A stretch of 7,643 nt of DNA, taken from assembly GCA_028293405.1 (NCBI GenBank), contig JAQGOW010000523.1, forward strand, positions 1 through 7,643, read 5' to 3'. Both the position numbers and the translations under genes were made by a program. This document shows, one piece after another, positions 6,551-7,643 of the stretch (position 1 is the first letter of the stretch; every line of letters begins with the position of its first letter). This DNA is from Verrucomicrobiales bacterium. Lineage in GTDB: Bacteria > Verrucomicrobiota > Verrucomicrobiia > Limisphaerales > Palsa-1400. A model generated the notes under the pieces. It ran no database searches. It was not told the DNA's origin and was given only the letters and a program-made list of their open reading frames with translations.

Positions 6551-6559
6551 ACTGTCCGG
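6547..6559. other. Short palindrome at the right edge of the array
   Basis: CCGGAC, one T, then GTCCGG form a 13-base palindrome centred on 6553. The half-sequence CCGGAC also occurs at 6530-6535 and 6540-6545 in the diverged last units of the array, so it may have arisen from them. It could be a protein-binding site, but nothing else supports that. Confidence 0.4.
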
Positions 6560-6575
6560 TTCGCCACATTTGCAA

Positions 6576-6601
6576 GACGAGGCAGAAATGGTACAGCTTT
6601 C
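6576..6601 (+). repeat. Right copy of the 26-base direct repeat flanking the array
   Basis: This is the partner of 6365-6390, same orientation and length without gaps. A weaker related stretch may lie further right, at about 6633-6660 (ending GTGCAACGTTTCAT), but it is too diverged to call. Confidence 0.7.
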
Positions 6602-6626
6602 TGTCTGCGTCGTGCGATTGTTGGTT

Positions 6627-7643
6627 TCATTGAATGGCGCATATATTGTGCAACGTTTCATTTTCTTTTGGATACATGGACGTTGTGCGGAAACGTTCGG
6701 TCACCGAAACAGAGCGCGAGTAGTAAGGAACCGTTACGTGTCGTGTTTTGATCATCATTGGAAGCGAACGGCACTTTCTGGCACTTTTTAGGACTGAAAC
6801 TTTTTTTTGCGAGTGACGTAAGCGGCGCGACGGGCACGAAGAAACTTTGATAGTGGATCGCGGGTCGGTAATGGGTACCGGAGTTTGGAAGAGGTTTGGT
6901 GTTGAGTGCCGAGGGGCGAGTGGAGAGAAGTAGAACCTGCGGTTCATTGCTGGTTGGTTATCCGAACGCGGAGCAACTTCCGGAGATACGTCTGGTTCAC
7001 CAGATGGGCACTTTTCGGCACTTTCCGGTACTAAGATATTTTTATCCGGTGGTGAGTGACGGTTAATCGGCGACGAAAGGCACACTTCGCCATTGGTTGC
7101 GCGTTGGCCAGGTTGACTATCCGAACCGGGGGTTGGCTGGAGAGGTAGGTCAGTTTCACTGGATGAGTGCAAATGGCACTTTTCGGCACCTTTTGTGACT
7201 GAAACAATTTTTTCGCACGTTCCGACGTGGATGCCGAGGTCTATGGGGGTGGTTGAAACAGAACGAGGTTCTTCGACTTGGAGCGATTGTGACACTTTCG
7301 TCGGCACAGGTGAGGTCGTGGGAGAGAGCAATTCAGAACGGCTCGCCGGTACTGAGGATTTAGCGTCGAGAGGATTTTCGAAACCGGCGATGGCCATGCG
7401 GCCGATCTTTGAGCCGATAACTATAGCGCGAGTGACCTGGGACAAGGTGACTTTTTCCAACTGGTCATCCCCGAAATTGGCTAACCAACCGTTAGCGGCC
7501 TCGAGCAATTCCTGGCCGGCGATCCATTGGAGTTCGCGCTGTAACCTCATGCGCGCGGACCACTCGACGATTTCTTGTCGTTGCAACGCCACAGCTTCGG
7601 CGACGGACGCCTCCTGGAATGTCGCGGCGTTGAACGATTGGAT
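6627..7643 (-). CDS. Repeat-containing protein of unknown function (5' end outside window)
   Basis: The frame is open from the window edge to a TGA at 6629-6627, giving at least 338 residues. A GTG at 7592 (residue 1 in this count) is possible as a start, but the 17 codons before it are also open and look like the same helical region, so the true start is probably upstream. Residues 1-70 look alpha-helical (IVEWSARMRLQRELQWIA, then GWLANFGDDQLEKVTL and IGSKIGRMA) and may be a folded domain. They vaguely recall small-terminase or HTH-like proteins common in Verrucomicrobiota, but this is not secure. From about 75 the protein is rich in Ser, Pro, Thr and Arg and probably disordered. A motif recurs at 128-139 (KIVSVTKGAEKC), 184-195 (KNILVPESAEKC) and 263-274 (KKVSVLKSARKC). 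The stretches after the first two copies are also related (GSDSQP / RSDNQP; NRHSPP / PRHSTP). The last 45 residues are basic and unlike the rest, and could be run-on after decay. Confidence 0.55.
   Translation of the reverse strand: MQSFNAATFQEASVAEAVALQRQEIVEWSARMRLQRELQWIAGQELLEAANGWLANFGDDQLEKVTLSQVTRAIVIGSKIGRMAIAGFENPLDAKSSVPASRSELLSPTTSPVPTKVSQSLQVEEPRSVSTTPIDLGIHVGTCEKIVSVTKGAEKCHLHSSSETDLPLQPTPGSDSQPGQRATNGEVCLSSPINRHSPPDKNILVPESAEKCPSGEPDVSPEVAPRSDNQPAMNRRFYFSPLAPRHSTPNLFQTPVPITDPRSTIKVSSCPSRRLRHSQKKVSVLKSARKCRSLPMMIKTRHVTVPYYSRSVSVTERFRTTSMYPKENETLHNICAIQ
6770..6811 (-). repeat. 42-base intragenic repeat, copy A
   Basis: Read on the + strand it is GGCACTTTCT, GGCACTTTTT, AGGACTGAAA, then a T-rich tail. 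It aligns without gaps to copies B and C and has about three quarters identity to C by hand count. On the - strand it encodes KKVSVLKSARKC. Confidence 0.65.
7007..7048 (-). repeat. 42-base intragenic repeat, copy B
   Basis: Three 10-base units, GGCACTTTTC, GGCACTTTCC and GGTACTAAGA, are followed by a T-rich tail. On the - strand it encodes NILVPESAEKC. Similarity to copy C extends further left on the + strand, through TTATCCGAAC (6959-6968) against CTATCCGAAC (7118-7127). The duplicated unit is therefore longer than 42 bases. Confidence 0.65.
7175..7216 (-). repeat. 42-base intragenic repeat, copy C
   Basis: Units GGCACTTTTC, GGCACCTTTT and GTGACTGAAA are followed by a T-rich tail. On the - strand it encodes KIVSVTKGAEKC. 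Distances between copy starts are 237 (A to B) and 168 (B to C) bases, both multiples of three, so the protein frame is kept. Confidence 0.65.

Larger units (their letters stand above)
5956..6626. other. Gene-free, repeat-rich spacer
   Basis: No convincing gene is seen on either strand over 671 bases. The open frames here are short, overlap each other in several frames and mostly read through the tandem array. The stretch holds a hairpin just after the carbonic anhydrase gene, several short tandem arrays of 7, 9 and 10 bases, a diverged direct repeat around the largest array, and a short palindrome. Each is listed separately. Confidence 0.7.

Noticed and set aside
6365..6601. CRISPR array
   Set aside because: The 10-base units are contiguous with no spacers, the 26-base pair is only two diverged copies, and no cas genes are present.
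6285..6661. Three overlapping - strand open frames across the minisatellite, with VTTGHDWSRL repeats
   Set aside because: A 10-base unit with no stop on this strand keeps every frame open automatically. The flanks show no recognisable protein and no start with a ribosome binding site.

Overview
The window looks like bacterial chromosome of moderate GC, probably from a soil or freshwater Verrucomicrobiota-like organism. That placement is inference. It rests on the gene types, the near absence of Shine-Dalgarno sites and the wealth of short tandem repeats next to a serine/proline-rich repeat protein. No rRNA, tRNA, CRISPR array, transposase or phage gene is visible.

Region 1 (1-3335, + strand) is an envelope-transport operon. 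It holds the 3' end of an unidentified gene, an RND/MMPL-type exporter (185-2635) that overlaps it by ATGA, and a LolA-like periplasmic carrier (2652-3335) with the only clear ribosome binding site in the window. The exporter and LolA-like pair resembles lipid or acyl-polyene export cassettes, where such genes act together to move a lipid-like product across the periplasm. The exporter frame is broken by one in-frame TGA at 1769-1771, exactly where a tryptophan codon would fit. The same frame runs on to 2635, so this is either a single-base nonsense mutation or a sequence error.

Region 2 (3339-5315, - strand) is a two-gene operon read towards region 1. A metallo-beta-lactamase-fold hydrolase of the NAPE-PLD/UlaG-like type (4362-5315) is followed nine bases later by a GTG-started UPF0104/lysyl-phosphatidylglycerol-synthase-TM-like membrane protein (3339-4352). 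The latter ends three bases from the LolA-like gene. A sigma70-like promoter lies so close to the hydrolase ATG that the transcript should be almost leaderless.

Region 3 (5404-5955, + strand) is a gamma-class carbonic anhydrase-like hexapeptide-repeat protein with all three zinc histidines, divergent from region 2.

Region 4 (5956-7643) is the unusual part. A gene-free stretch of about 670 bases holds several short tandem arrays, most with a 10-base period but different unit sequences. One is a clean array of 11 identical CAGTCGTGAC units flanked by a diverged 26-base direct repeat. Beyond it, on the - strand, is the C-terminal part of a protein of unknown function (6627 to the window end). 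Its AEKC/ARKC motif repeats three times and coincides with three 42-base DNA repeats that are themselves built on a 10-base period. The repeat biology of region 4 and the broken exporter are the two things most worth following up.
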